Below, piece after piece: positions 33,577 through 41,459 of a stretch of DNA of 64,000 nucleotides. A program made the position numbers and the translations under genes. The DNA is from Bog-473 sp963742035 (GTDB lineage: Bacteria; Actinomycetota; Acidimicrobiia; Acidimicrobiales; RAAP-2): NCBI GenBank assembly GCA_963742035.1, contig CAVUKH010000001.1, positions 372,001 through 436,000 on the forward strand, given 5' to 3'. Each line of letters opens with the position of its first letter. Position 1 is the stretch's first letter. The notes under the pieces are model-generated. The model was not told the DNA's origin and ran no database searches. It was given only the letters and a program-made list of their open reading frames with translations.

Positions 33577-35118
33577 TCAGCCTGCCTCGGCCGGAGAAGC
33601 AAGGCCGCCGTCGTCCACCGGCACGACCTCCTGACGACCCCGCCGCAAGCCGACGAGCGCGACCACCGCGGCGAAAGCCATGATCCCGCACATGACATAG
33701 AGCACGGTCGCGGTGGCGTGGGCGAAATCGAGCGAGACGAAATGCGGAATCGACGACACCGACCCGCTGCCCTGCTGGGTCTGCGTAATGCGGTTGGCCT
33801 CGGACACCGCGTGCGGATCGCCCATCTTTTTGAGCGAGGTCGTGAGGTGTGACCGGTAGTCGAAGAGCAGGATGGTCCCGAGGGCCGCCAGCCCCAGGCT
33901 GGCTCCGTAGTTGCGGATGGTCTGGGTGATCCCGGTCGCCTCGCCGTAGGACAGGTTTCCGGCCCGGTTCACTGCGTCGGTGTTGGCCGGTCCGAGCATC
34001 ATGCCCATGCCGGCGCCGGCCACAATGACCCAGATCTGCTGCTTCCCGAAGGAGAGCGTCGTGGCCTTGGTGGCCCAGAAATAGAACCCGACGGCGGCAA
34101 TGGCACAGCCGATGACCACGGCACGCTTGGCACCCTCGCGGTCGAGCATCCGCCCCCCGACCTGCGCCAGGACGACGAAGCCGATGAAGAAGTACAAGAG
34201 GAAGATGCCCGCGCCCGAGGCCGAGTCGTGCAACGCGATCTGCGCGTACTCACTGGCGAAGAAGAAGACGGGGATGAACGCCATCATGGCGATCATCAGG
34301 ACAAGGTTCTCCACGGCGAACGGCCGGATGCGGAAGATGTTGACCTTGATCAGTGGCGACGCGGTCCGCAGTTCGACGAGGACGAAAATGCCGATGATGA
34401 CCAGGCCGGCGATGATGCAGATCCAGGTCCCCGGATTGCTCCACCCCCACGGGACGGACTGCTGCAGGCCAAAGATGCTGAGGCCGATGCCAGCCGCGAT
34501 GAGCACCGCGCCCAGGTAGTCGATCGGGGCCTTCCGGTACTGCGTCTTGGGCTTGGAGACCGCAATGAGGATCAGCGCGATGAGGGCGACGGGGATGTTG
34601 ACCCAGAAGATGGCCCGCCAGGTCCACTCGGTCAGGTACCCGCCCAGAATGGGGCCGATGGCCGTCAGCCCTCCGGCGATGCCGAAGAACAAAGCCAGAG
34701 CCTTCCCACGCTCACGCAGTGGGAACACATTGACCACGATGGCGAGAGCCGCCGGGAACATGAGCGCACCGCCGGCACCCTGGACGACGCGGAACGTCAC
34801 GATCCACGCTTCTGCGGCCGAACCCTTGGGCGTGAGTCCGCACATGGTCGACGCGACCACGAAGATGATCACCCCGATGACACAACACTTGGTGTGGCCG
34901 TAAATGTCGGACAGCCGTCCGCCCAGGGCGAAGAGCGCGGCCAGCGAGATCAGGTACCCGTTGACCACCCATTGCACACCGGTCGACGTCAGGCCGAGCT
35001 CGCGCTGAATGTTCGGCACCGCAATGGAGACGATCGTCTGGTCGATGAACGTCATGGAGACCGCGAAGATCATTGCGGCCAATACCCAGTTGCGCCCCTG
35101 CATGCCGCTGCCGCTCAC
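33577..35118 (-). CDS. MFS transporter, DHA2 (EmrB/QacA) family
   Basis: A 513-residue 14-helix exporter. Family signs are VSMTFIDQTIVSIAVPNIQ (motif D1), ALFALGGRLSDIYGHTKCC (motif A), RVVQGAGGALMFPAALAIV (motif B) and FFGIAGGLTAIGPILGGYL (motif C). Such proteins export drugs or lipids using the proton gradient. It precedes the lipoprotein gene by 12 bases. The 118 bases between its start and the MBL gene hold the promoter; no adjacent regulator is seen. Confidence 0.93.
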   Translation of the reverse strand: MSGSGMQGRNWVLAAMIFAVSMTFIDQTIVSIAVPNIQRELGLTSTGVQWVVNGYLISLAALFALGGRLSDIYGHTKCCVIGVIIFVVASTMCGLTPKGSAAEAWIVTFRVVQGAGGALMFPAALAIVVNVFPLRERGKALALFFGIAGGLTAIGPILGGYLTEWTWRAIFWVNIPVALIALILIAVSKPKTQYRKAPIDYLGAVLIAAGIGLSIFGLQQSVPWGWSNPGTWICIIAGLVIIGIFVLVELRTASPLIKVNIFRIRPFAVENLVLMIAMMAFIPVFFFASEYAQIALHDSASGAGIFLLYFFIGFVVLAQVGGRMLDREGAKRAVVIGCAIAAVGFYFWATKATTLSFGKQQIWVIVAGAGMGMMLGPANTDAVNRAGNLSYGEATGITQTIRNYGASLGLAALGTILLFDYRSHLTTSLKKMGDPHAVSEANRITQTQQGSGSVSSIPHFVSLDFAHATATVLYVMCGIMAFAAVVALVGLRRGRQEVVPVDDGGLASPAEAG

Positions 35119-35236
35119 ATGCCGTCTCCCTCCCGATCAGACTCGTGTGCACCCTAACGGGGGCGGTCCGTCCGCGAGGGCTTTTGCGTTCGACGTGAGG
35201 ACCAGTCGTTTGTTACCGGGCGGTTACCCCGGGGGA

Positions 35237-36040
35237 TCACGAGGCAGACGGATCCCCCATCGAAGCCAGCATCTGCTCCAGCGCCGGTTGGTCGGGGCCT
35301 ACGAACGGTGAGGCTGCTGCTGCCGCCTCCAGGTTGGCGAGCATGCGCTCCAGGGAAGCGCCCGACGCGGCGGGGAGGTGACTGCTCAGGACGGCGGAGG
35401 GCTCGAAGGAGCGCACGGCGTCCAGGTCTCTGGCCAACAGGCCGCGGTCGACTTTGCACAACCACGGGGAGTCGGCCATCGCCCAGAACACCTGGCCCTG
35501 GCGGAGCGCTTCCTCGGAAAGATCCTCCGCCCTTTCGGGAACGTCCGCCAACAGGGCGCCGAAACAGTCGGCACTGAAAAGGGCGCCCGACCGATCGTCG
35601 TAGAAGCCGGTGGTCACCGGGTTGTCGAACACCGGTGGCTTCAGCGCCGTCAGGGTGCGCTCGCCTGCCGTGACGGCCTGGCCGGGGTTGAGCAGGTGCA
35701 CCCGTTCCATCGGCAACGGTGCCGTCAAGCCCATGATCCCGACACCGAGGAACGTGGTGATCACGGTGAGGCGCGGATTCTCGTCCAGCAGCTGGTGCAA
35801 CGACCCGATGTGGTCGAAGTCCGTGTGGCTCAGCCAGATCCACCGGAGCTCGGACGGATCGATGACAGACCGCAGGGCGGCCATGAACTCCTCCCGCTGG
35901 ACCACGGGGCCAGTGTCCACGAGAACCGGCTCGGTGCCGTGCAACACGAAGGCGTTGATCGGCACCAGCCCGAGCCCGGGGACCGGGAAATTGGTCGTCA
36001 CCACGTCGATGTCGGGCGCAGCCTTGAAGGTCGTGATCAT
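35237..36040 (-). CDS. Metallo-beta-lactamase-fold hydrolase (ODP/flavodiiron-like)
   Basis: A 267-residue metallohydrolase. The metal motif reads SHTDFDHIG (about residue 71), that is H-T-D-F-D-H in place of HxHxDH, like the HxExDH of flavodiiron ODP domains; the later ligands are Asp in LFSADCFGALL and His in VLSSHLPAASG. This suggests a di-iron centre with oxygen or nitric-oxide chemistry, or plain hydrolase activity. The ATG overlaps the cupin stop (ATGA at 36040-36037), so it is the last gene of the SRPBCC-cupin-MBL operon. Confidence 0.88.
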   Translation of the reverse strand: MITTFKAAPDIDVVTTNFPVPGLGLVPINAFVLHGTEPVLVDTGPVVQREEFMAALRSVIDPSELRWIWLSHTDFDHIGSLHQLLDENPRLTVITTFLGVGIMGLTAPLPMERVHLLNPGQAVTAGERTLTALKPPVFDNPVTTGFYDDRSGALFSADCFGALLADVPERAEDLSEEALRQGQVFWAMADSPWLCKVDRGLLARDLDAVRSFEPSAVLSSHLPAASGASLERMLANLEAAAAASPFVGPDQPALEQMLASMGDPSAS

Positions 36041-36556
36041 GGCGTGACTCCTTTGGATTGTGTGAGGGATTCGGTGTCGCCGACGAGGTCGATGCCGTGA
36101 CGACGCGCCGCTTCCTGCAAGGCGGCGACCGGGCGCACGGGCAATTCGGCCGGCGGCATCGTCCGGGCCGAGGCCGGCCAACCACAGGCACGCGTGAAGT
36201 CTTCGAACCCTGCGGGCGTCAACAGCAGGAGGAAGTGGGCCTCTCCCGATTCGACCCGGAAGCGATGCTCGACCTGGCGCGGGCCGAAGACAAAGGTGCC
36301 GGCACCGACGGTCCGCACATCGTCACCGAGCCAGAAGGTCAGCTCACCACTCACGACGTACCAGGCCTCGTCCTCGTGCTGATGTCGATGGCGCGGTGAG
36401 TCGGCGCCCTTCGGTGCGCGCACGTCGGCCACGGTCAGACCCCCGCTGGTCTCGGTGCCGGTGGCCTTGTAGGTGACCAACGCGCCGGCGAACCAGAGTG
36501 CCTCTCCCCTCCGTGGCCTCCAGCACGTACGCGTCCGCCGTCAGGTCGAGGGTCAC
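36037..36556 (-). CDS. Cupin-domain protein, frameshifted near its start
   Basis: The cupin core (metal residues in RHRHQHEDEAWYVV, then GAGTFVFGPRQVEHRF) is read in one frame from about 36480 to the stop at 36037. The true start is in another frame: GTG at 36556 overlaps the stop of the SRPBCC gene (GTGA) and gives MTLDLTADAYVLEATEGR, the normal N-terminus of this family. Deleting one G near 36497-36500 joins the two as EATEGRALWFAGALVTYKA, matching the family pattern EGxALWFxGxL. About 172 residues in the joined form. I judge this a single-base indel, probably an assembly error. Function: small-molecule binding or dioxygenase-like, unknown. Confidence 0.75.
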
Positions 36557-37056
36557 CGCCGGCCGGCCTCGTCACGAGCCTCGGCCACCGCCTTCAAGCG
36601 AGCCAGCGTGTGCTCCATCGCCTCGCGGAGCTCGCGGGCCCGGTTCGTCGGGATGTCGAGGACGCGGGCCCAAGCCGGGATCCGCTTGACCTCGTACGAC
36701 TCCGTCACCCTGGTTCCGCCCTCGACCACCTCGAAGCGGTAGCGCCACACGGTCGACTCGTGGCCACCCTCCTCGGTGACGAAGGCAAACTCGCGACCGG
36801 GCTCGGCCACCAGGACACGCCCCCGGCGCGACCACTTCATCAGGCCACGCGGGCCGCCCTGGTTGTGGCCGACGAACGTGGCCCCCTCGACCGGACCGGC
36901 CGCTCCGCCCTCCCACTCGACGCGCTGACACTCCGGGCTCCATTCACCCATACGTGGCATGTCGCTGACCAGGTCGTACATGCGTTGGGGCGCCGCACCG
37001 ACGACGGTTTCCGTCGTGTCCCGGGTCAACCACCACCTGGTGCTCGTGCTTGCCAT
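36553..37056 (-). CDS. SRPBCC-family (polyketide cyclase/START-like) protein
   Basis: A 167-residue protein of the helix-grip fold: TRDTTETVVGAAPQRMYDLVSDM at the start, MGEWSPECQRVEWEGG, and FEVVEGGTRVTESYEVKRIP followed by a long C-terminal helix. These proteins bind hydrophobic ligands such as polyketides or lipids. ATG at 37056 with a strong GGAGG site. It is the first gene of a three-gene operon and is divergent from the TetR gene with 85 bases between, which hold the palindrome at 37113-37127. TetR control is therefore likely. Confidence 0.9.
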   Translation of the reverse strand: MASTSTRWWLTRDTTETVVGAAPQRMYDLVSDMPRMGEWSPECQRVEWEGGAAGPVEGATFVGHNQGGPRGLMKWSRRGRVLVAEPGREFAFVTEEGGHESTVWRYRFEVVEGGTRVTESYEVKRIPAWARVLDIPTNRARELREAMEHTLARLKAVAEARDEAGRR

Positions 37057-37105
37057 GTTGCTCCTCCTCGACTCGAACTGCTCGTAAGGCTACGACTATT
37101 AGCTA

Positions 37106-37141
37106 TTGCTGTCAAGAGGTTCTCTTGCTATAGTTACAGGA
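37106..37141 (+). promoter_or_regulatory. TetR promoter with palindromic operator, probably leaderless
   Basis: TTGCTG (37106-37111), 17 bases, TATAGT (37129-37134), then 7 bases to the GTG at 37142. The transcription start would fall on or next to the start codon, so the mRNA is probably leaderless; no ribosome site is present. Between -35 and -10 lies CAAGAG-GTT-CTCTTG (37113-37127), a perfect 6-base inverted repeat suited to a TetR dimer, which could repress both this gene and the divergent SRPBCC operon. Confidence 0.6.
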
Positions 37142-37810
37142 GTGGTCCAGATCGAGAGTGCGACGGAGGCCCCCGCGGCGACGCCCCGGCCGGACCGCCG
37201 AGCGCGCCGGCGCCGGGAGACGATTGAGGAGATCCTCGCCATCGCCCGGGAGGTGATGACCGAGGAGGGGGTCAACGGCCTCAGCCTGGCCGAGGTGGCT
37301 CGCCGCCTCGGCGTGCAGCCACCGTCGCTGTACAAGTACTTCCCGTCTCTGATGGCGATCTACGACGCGCTCTTCCTGCAGGGCCAGAAAGACAACCTGG
37401 CCGAGTTGCGCCGTGCGATGGCCGGTGCCGAACCCGGTCTCGCCGCACTGATCGCCGGACTCGAGGCCTCGGGGCGCTGGGCCCTGGCCAACCGGGCCGT
37501 GGCGGAGTTGCTGTTCTGGCGTCCCGTCCCGAGCTTCCATCCCTCCGAAGAGGCGTTTGCGCCGAGCGTGGAGATGGTCGCGTTGCAACGCCAGGCGCTC
37601 GCCGCCGCCGTCGCCGCCGGACAACTCGGTCCGGAGGCCAACGGCGAGAACGCTGTCTACCTCGTCTCGACGCTGATCACCGGTGTGCTGAGCCAGGCCT
37701 TCGCGAACGAGCCCGACCTGCCGTGGGGCGAGGGTCGGTTCACCTCCGCGTTCCCACGGCTCATGCGTCTGCTGCCTGCTGCGTTTCCGCTGCCCGGCGC
37801 GTCGACGTAG
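37142..37810 (+). CDS. TetR/AcrR-family transcriptional regulator
   Basis: A 222-residue repressor. The N-terminal helix-turn-helix domain spans about residues 20-66: TIEEILAIAREVMTEEGVNGL and LSLAEVARRLGVQPPSLYKYFPSLMAIYDAL. The C-terminal ligand domain has the TetR_C-type ALANRAVAELLFWRP segment. The start GTG at 37142 is set by the -10 element only 7 bases upstream; the open frame to 37106 would include the promoter itself. It probably represses itself and the SRPBCC-cupin-MBL operon, with a hydrophobic ligand as inducer. Confidence 0.92.
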   Translation: MVQIESATEAPAATPRPDRRARRRRETIEEILAIAREVMTEEGVNGLSLAEVARRLGVQPPSLYKYFPSLMAIYDALFLQGQKDNLAELRRAMAGAEPGLAALIAGLEASGRWALANRAVAELLFWRPVPSFHPSEEAFAPSVEMVALQRQALAAAVAAGQLGPEANGENAVYLVSTLITGVLSQAFANEPDLPWGEGRFTSAFPRLMRLLPAAFPLPGAST

Positions 37811-38005
37811 CTTCACCTCACCCGCGTGCGGGGGCGACGCCGGCGCGTGCCCCGGGACGCACGCCCCGGGAACGCCGTGCCCCGGGAAGGCCGTGCCCCG
37901 GGAATTGGTCATCCGTTGTCGTGCTCGCCGTCCGCGACGTCGTGCCATCGTCGAGGACGGCGCGCCGGTTCGGGTACGGTCGTTTCCGGCATGGAGGGGG
38001 CGTTC

Positions 38006-39764
38006 GTGCGACGACGCAGCACCGCTGGACCGGTCGCTTTCTTGGCGGCCGCCGTGATGTGGCTGGGCCTGACCGTCGGCGTTGGGCCCACGGTCGCGTC
38101 CGCCGGCACGCCTGTGCCGGCGGCACCCAACTGCCCGATGTTCCCGGCGGACAACGTCTGGAACACGCCCGTCGCGGGATTGCCGGTCAACCCGCAGAGC
38201 GCGGCCTGGTTGGCCAGCATGGACGCCGGCACGACAAACCTCCACCCCGACTTCGGACCCTCCGGCGACCCTTCGACCCCGTACGGCATGCCCTACACCG
38301 TCGTCTCCCCGTCACAGACAGAGGTCCCGATCACGTTCCAGTACGCCGACGAGAGCGATCCCGGGCCCGTACCCGTTCAGCGCGTCCACGCCGATTGAGG
38401 GCGGGCAGCAATCGACCGGTGACCGCCACGCCATCATGGTCAACCCGGCCACCTGCACCCTCTACGAGCTCTACGACGCGCAGTACAGCCCGTCAGGCTC
38501 GACCGCCGGCTCCGGGGCGATCTGGAACCTCAATTCGAACGCACTGCGGCCCGCCGGCTGGACGTCGGCCGACGCAGCGGGCCTGCCGATCCTGCCGGGC
38601 CTGGTGCGCTACGACGAGGTGCAGTCGGGCGCCATCACCCACGCCATCAGGATGACGGCCGAGGCGACCGACACGTCCTACCTGTGGCCGGCCCGGCACG
38701 AAGCGGGGACCTCGTCCAATCCGAACCTGCCGCCGATGGGCGCGCGCTTCCGGCTCAAGGCCGACTACAACATCTCGGGCTACTCTCCGCAGGCCCAGGT
38801 GGTCCTGCGTGCGATGCAGCAGTACGGGCTCATCGTGGCCGACAACGGGTCCAACTGGTACTTCGGGGGAACGGCGGACGACAACTGGCCCAGTGCGCTG
38901 GTCGACGAGCTCAAGCAGGTGCCGGCCAGCGCGTTCGAGGCGGTGGACGAGTCGGGACTCATGATCGACCCCAACTCGGGACAGGCCCGCCAGCTCGGTG
39001 TCTCCGTCAACTGCGGGTCCGGCCCCGGGTACCGCCTGGTGGCAGCGGACGGCGGCATCTTCTCCTTCTGCCAATCCTTCCTGGGCTCCATGGGCGGCCA
39101 GCACCTGAACGCGCCGATGGTCGGCCTGGCCGAGACGCCTGGTGCCACCGGGTACTGGGAGGTGGCGTCAGACGGGGGCATCTTCAGCTACGGCGACGCG
39201 CGCTTCTACGGCTCGACCGGATCCATCCACCTGAACAAGCCGATCGTCGGGATGGCGGCCACCCCCGACGGTGGGGGCTACTGGCTCGTGGCCTCCGACG
39301 GGGGCATCTTCAGCTACGGCGACGCGCGCTTCTACAGCTCGACCGGATCCATCCACCTGAACAAGCCGATCGTCGGGATGGCCGCCACCCCCGACGGTGG
39401 GGGCTACTGGCTCGTGGCTTCCGACGGGGGCATCTTCAGCTACGGCGACGCCGCCTTCTACGGCTCGCGCGGCGGGCAACCGCTCAACAAGCCCATCGTC
39501 GGCATGGCCTCCAGCGCGTCGGGCCACGGCTATTGGCTGGTGGCCTCGGACGGGGGCATCTTCACCTACGGCGATGCGCCCTTCGAGGGTTCCGCGGGCT
39601 CCCTCGCCCTGGCCAAGCCGATCGTCGGCATGCAGGGCACGCCGAGCGGTGGTGGCTACCAGCTCGTCGCCTCCGACGGGGGGATCTTCAGCTACGGCGA
39701 CGCCGCCTTCAACGGGTCGACGGGCGGTCTGGCCCTCAACGCACCCATCGTGGCCATGGGCTGA
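38006..39764 (+). CDS. Secreted protein with GGIFSYGD-type propeller repeats, frameshifted
   Basis: The gene starts at GTG 38006, five bases after AGGGGG (ATG 37991 is an alternative), with a signal peptide ending VGVGPTVASAGTP. An N-terminal domain follows (NCPMFPADNVWNTPVAGLPV, YGMPYTVVSPSQTEVPITFQ). The first frame closes at 38398, but the homology continues without a gap in another frame: removing one base in the GGGCCCG run near 38366-38372 gives DESDPGPYPFSASTPIEGG. The second frame runs to 39764 and ends in six repeats of 41-42 residues with GGIFSYGDAxFxGS. About 585 residues when joined. Extracellular; probably carbohydrate or cell-wall binding, but the function is unknown. Confidence 0.78.
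39027..39761 (+). repeat. Six tandem 126-base coding repeats
   Basis: Starting at 39027, 39150, 39276 and so on, each unit encodes GYxLVASDGGIFSYGDAxFxGS...LNKPIVGMAATP or a variant. The second and third units are nearly identical at the DNA level over 126 bases, indicating recent duplication; the first and last are most divergent. The units are in frame and are the blades of a propeller-like structure, not a CRISPR array. Confidence 0.85.
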
Positions 39765-39798
39765 GGGAGCGCCGGCCCGAAAGGCTTCGGCGCCCGGG

Positions 39799-40242
39799 TC
39801 AGTCCCCGCCGGTGTCGAGGGCCTTTCGGTAGACGCTGGTCTGGCGCGTCTCGAAGCCCATGCGCAGGTACAGGCGGTGGGCCGCCTCGCGTTCGGGCCG
39901 TGACGTGAGATCGACCGTGCGCGCGCCGATGGCGGCGGAACGGTCCACGGCAGCCTGCACGAGGGCACCCGCCACGCCGGCTCCCCGGGCGGTGCCGTCC
40001 ACCACGACGTCCTCAATCCAGGCCCGCACGCCCGTCGGGATCTCGAACGTGATCAACGTCAGCATCCCCACGATGCTCCCGTCCAGCCGGGCCACGAACA
40101 GCGTGGTGCCGCTCTCCCCCACCATCCGCTCCAGGACGGCGCGGCTGGGCGCCGGCGCCGAGCGGGACAGCTGGGGTACCAGGCGCCCGACCGCGGTGCA
40201 GAGGTCGTCGTCGACCGCGGTGGCGGCCTCGACCTCGATCAC
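39799..40242 (-). CDS. GNAT-family N-acetyltransferase
   Basis: A 147-residue acetyltransferase. The acetyl-CoA motif VDGTARGAGVAGALVQAAVDRSA (about residues 82-104, R-G-x-G-x-A variant) and the final DLTSRPEREAAHRLYLRMGFE segment are typical. I use the GTG at 40242 because it overlaps the NUDIX stop as GTGA; a GTG at 40266 is in frame. Convergent with the propeller-repeat gene. Substrate unknown. Confidence 0.88.
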   Translation of the reverse strand: MIEVEAATAVDDDLCTAVGRLVPQLSRSAPAPSRAVLERMVGESGTTLFVARLDGSIVGMLTLITFEIPTGVRAWIEDVVVDGTARGAGVAGALVQAAVDRSAAIGARTVDLTSRPEREAAHRLYLRMGFETRQTSVYRKALDTGGD

Positions 40243-40949
40243 GAGGTCGTCGACTCGCCCCGCCACATCGGTTGGCGCACGCTGTCGTAGAGCACGTCGC
40301 GTCGTTCGCCGTTGATGGCGGCGAAGACGTGCTCGCCCCAGCGCTCGGAGCCCACCAGCGGCTGGGGCAGAGTCTCACGCGTGAACCATCCGACATCACG
40401 CGTCTCGAGCGGATGCGGGGCCAGTTCGCCACCCACGGCCTGGCAGTAGAAGAGAAGCGAGTACAGCGGCACTCTGGTGAAGCCGAGCCGCAGGCCATCG
40501 AGGACTGCGATGAGGCGCACCGGCTCGGCGATGATGCCGGTCTCCTCCTCGACCTCCTTCACGACGACCTCCGCCGCCGAATAGCCCACGTCGCACCAAC
40601 CCGTCGGGTAGAGCCAGATGCCCGAGTCGGCCCGCTGTATCAGCAGCAGCTCGCCCTTGTCGTTGCCGACGGCGGCACCCACGGCAACCTTGGGGGTGAC
40701 ATAGCCCGGGACACCCTTGCCGACCGTGTCCATCCACTCCTCGACCAGCCCACCGGCGTAGTCGGGGTCGTCGTCGGCGCCGTCCGCCTCGGTCCGGATG
40801 TCCGCCGCCACTTTGAGGATCTCCTCGAAGCGTTCCCGCTCGTAGAGGCTCTCCGTGAAGCCGAGCCCCGTGCGGGCGATGCCCGAGAGAGCCTCGCTCC
40901 AGCGCAGCAGCGTCTTGAGGGGCACGTCACGGTCGGTGCTCGGGTCCAC
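40239..40949 (-). CDS. NUDIX hydrolase with N-terminal helical domain
   Basis: A 236-residue protein. An N-terminal helical domain (about 1-75) precedes the Nudix fold; the Nudix box reads GWCDVGYSAAEVVVKEVEEETGI (residues written here in two parts: GWCDVGYSAAE, VVVKEVEEETGI), with Tyr where the first Glu of the consensus is usual but the REUxEExGU core intact as KEVEEETGI. This combination occurs in a known subfamily of unknown substrate. GTG start at 40949; overlaps the GNAT gene by GTGA, so they form an operon. Divergent from the small Cys-rich gene with 44 bases between. Confidence 0.9.
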   Translation of the reverse strand: MDPSTDRDVPLKTLLRWSEALSGIARTGLGFTESLYERERFEEILKVAADIRTEADGADDDPDYAGGLVEEWMDTVGKGVPGYVTPKVAVGAAVGNDKGELLLIQRADSGIWLYPTGWCDVGYSAAEVVVKEVEEETGIIAEPVRLIAVLDGLRLGFTRVPLYSLLFYCQAVGGELAPHPLETRDVGWFTRETLPQPLVGSERWGEHVFAAINGERRDVLYDSVRQPMWRGESTTS

Positions 40950-40993
40950 GAGCGTGACGCTACCGCGGCCCGCCGCCTGGGCCAGAATGGGGC

Positions 40994-41182
40994 GTGGCCG
41001 TCAACGAGGATTGTCGTCATTACGTCATGCGGACCACGCCACGGGGAGATCGCCTGGAGCGTTGCAAGGTCGACGCCAACGACCCGCTGCCCTTCGCCTG
41101 CCCCTCGGGCTGCGTGTTCTACGAACCCCGCCGGGTCTCTTCGGCGGGCTGGCACGTGCCCCAGGGTCCCGATGAGGACTGA
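40994..41182 (+). CDS. Small Cys-rich conserved protein (62 residues)
   Basis: A 62-residue protein from a GTG at 40994. It contains CRHYVMRTTPRGDRLERCKVD and PFACPSGCVFYEPR (shown as separate short segments): four cysteines (one early, one mid, and a CPSGC pair) plus a His, a set fit for a zinc or other metal site. I recall similar short proteins across actinobacteria but no function. It has a weak ribosome site and no close partner on its strand. Confidence 0.65.
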   Translation: MAVNEDCRHYVMRTTPRGDRLERCKVDANDPLPFACPSGCVFYEPRRVSSAGWHVPQGPDED

Positions 41183-41213
41183 GCCCGGGGCGCCGGCCGC
41201 CTGAGCGAGGGCG

Positions 41214-41459
41214 TCAGCCCTCCAACACGTCTCCCAGCAGGTCCACCGTGATGCCCTCACTGCGCAGCCACTCGAGCGCAGACTCGACCTGGGCCGACTC
41301 ACCGTCCATTTCGCAGACGATCCAACCCCGGTGCTCCTCCACGTCGGCCCGGCGGATGTCCGGATCCACGTCGAAACGGCGCACCAGGGTGGCCAGGACG
41401 GCCCGCCGCACCTCGGACTCGGGGAACGTCAGTTTCACCTTGACCCTCACCGCGCTCAC
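41214..41459 (-). CDS. Free-standing NIL-domain protein
   Basis: An 81-residue protein that is almost wholly a NIL (ferredoxin-like ACT-type) domain: VRVKVKLTFPESEVRRAVLATLVRRFDVD, then an ADVEEHRGWIVCEMDG strand pair and a SALEWLRSEGITVDLL end (given here in pieces). NIL domains occur at the C-terminus of MetN ATPases and in some ferredoxins, where they bind methionine or similar. The GTG start overlaps the larE stop (GTGA at 41459-41456), so production is tied to LarE. A role in sulfur or cofactor handling is inferred from this. Confidence 0.87.
   Translation of the reverse strand: MSAVRVKVKLTFPESEVRRAVLATLVRRFDVDPDIRRADVEEHRGWIVCEMDGESAQVESALEWLRSEGITVDLLGDVLEG

Noticed and set aside
39027..39761. 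Regular DNA repeats that might suggest a CRISPR array
   Set aside because: Units are 126 bases, contiguous and in frame, encoding protein blades; there are no spacers.
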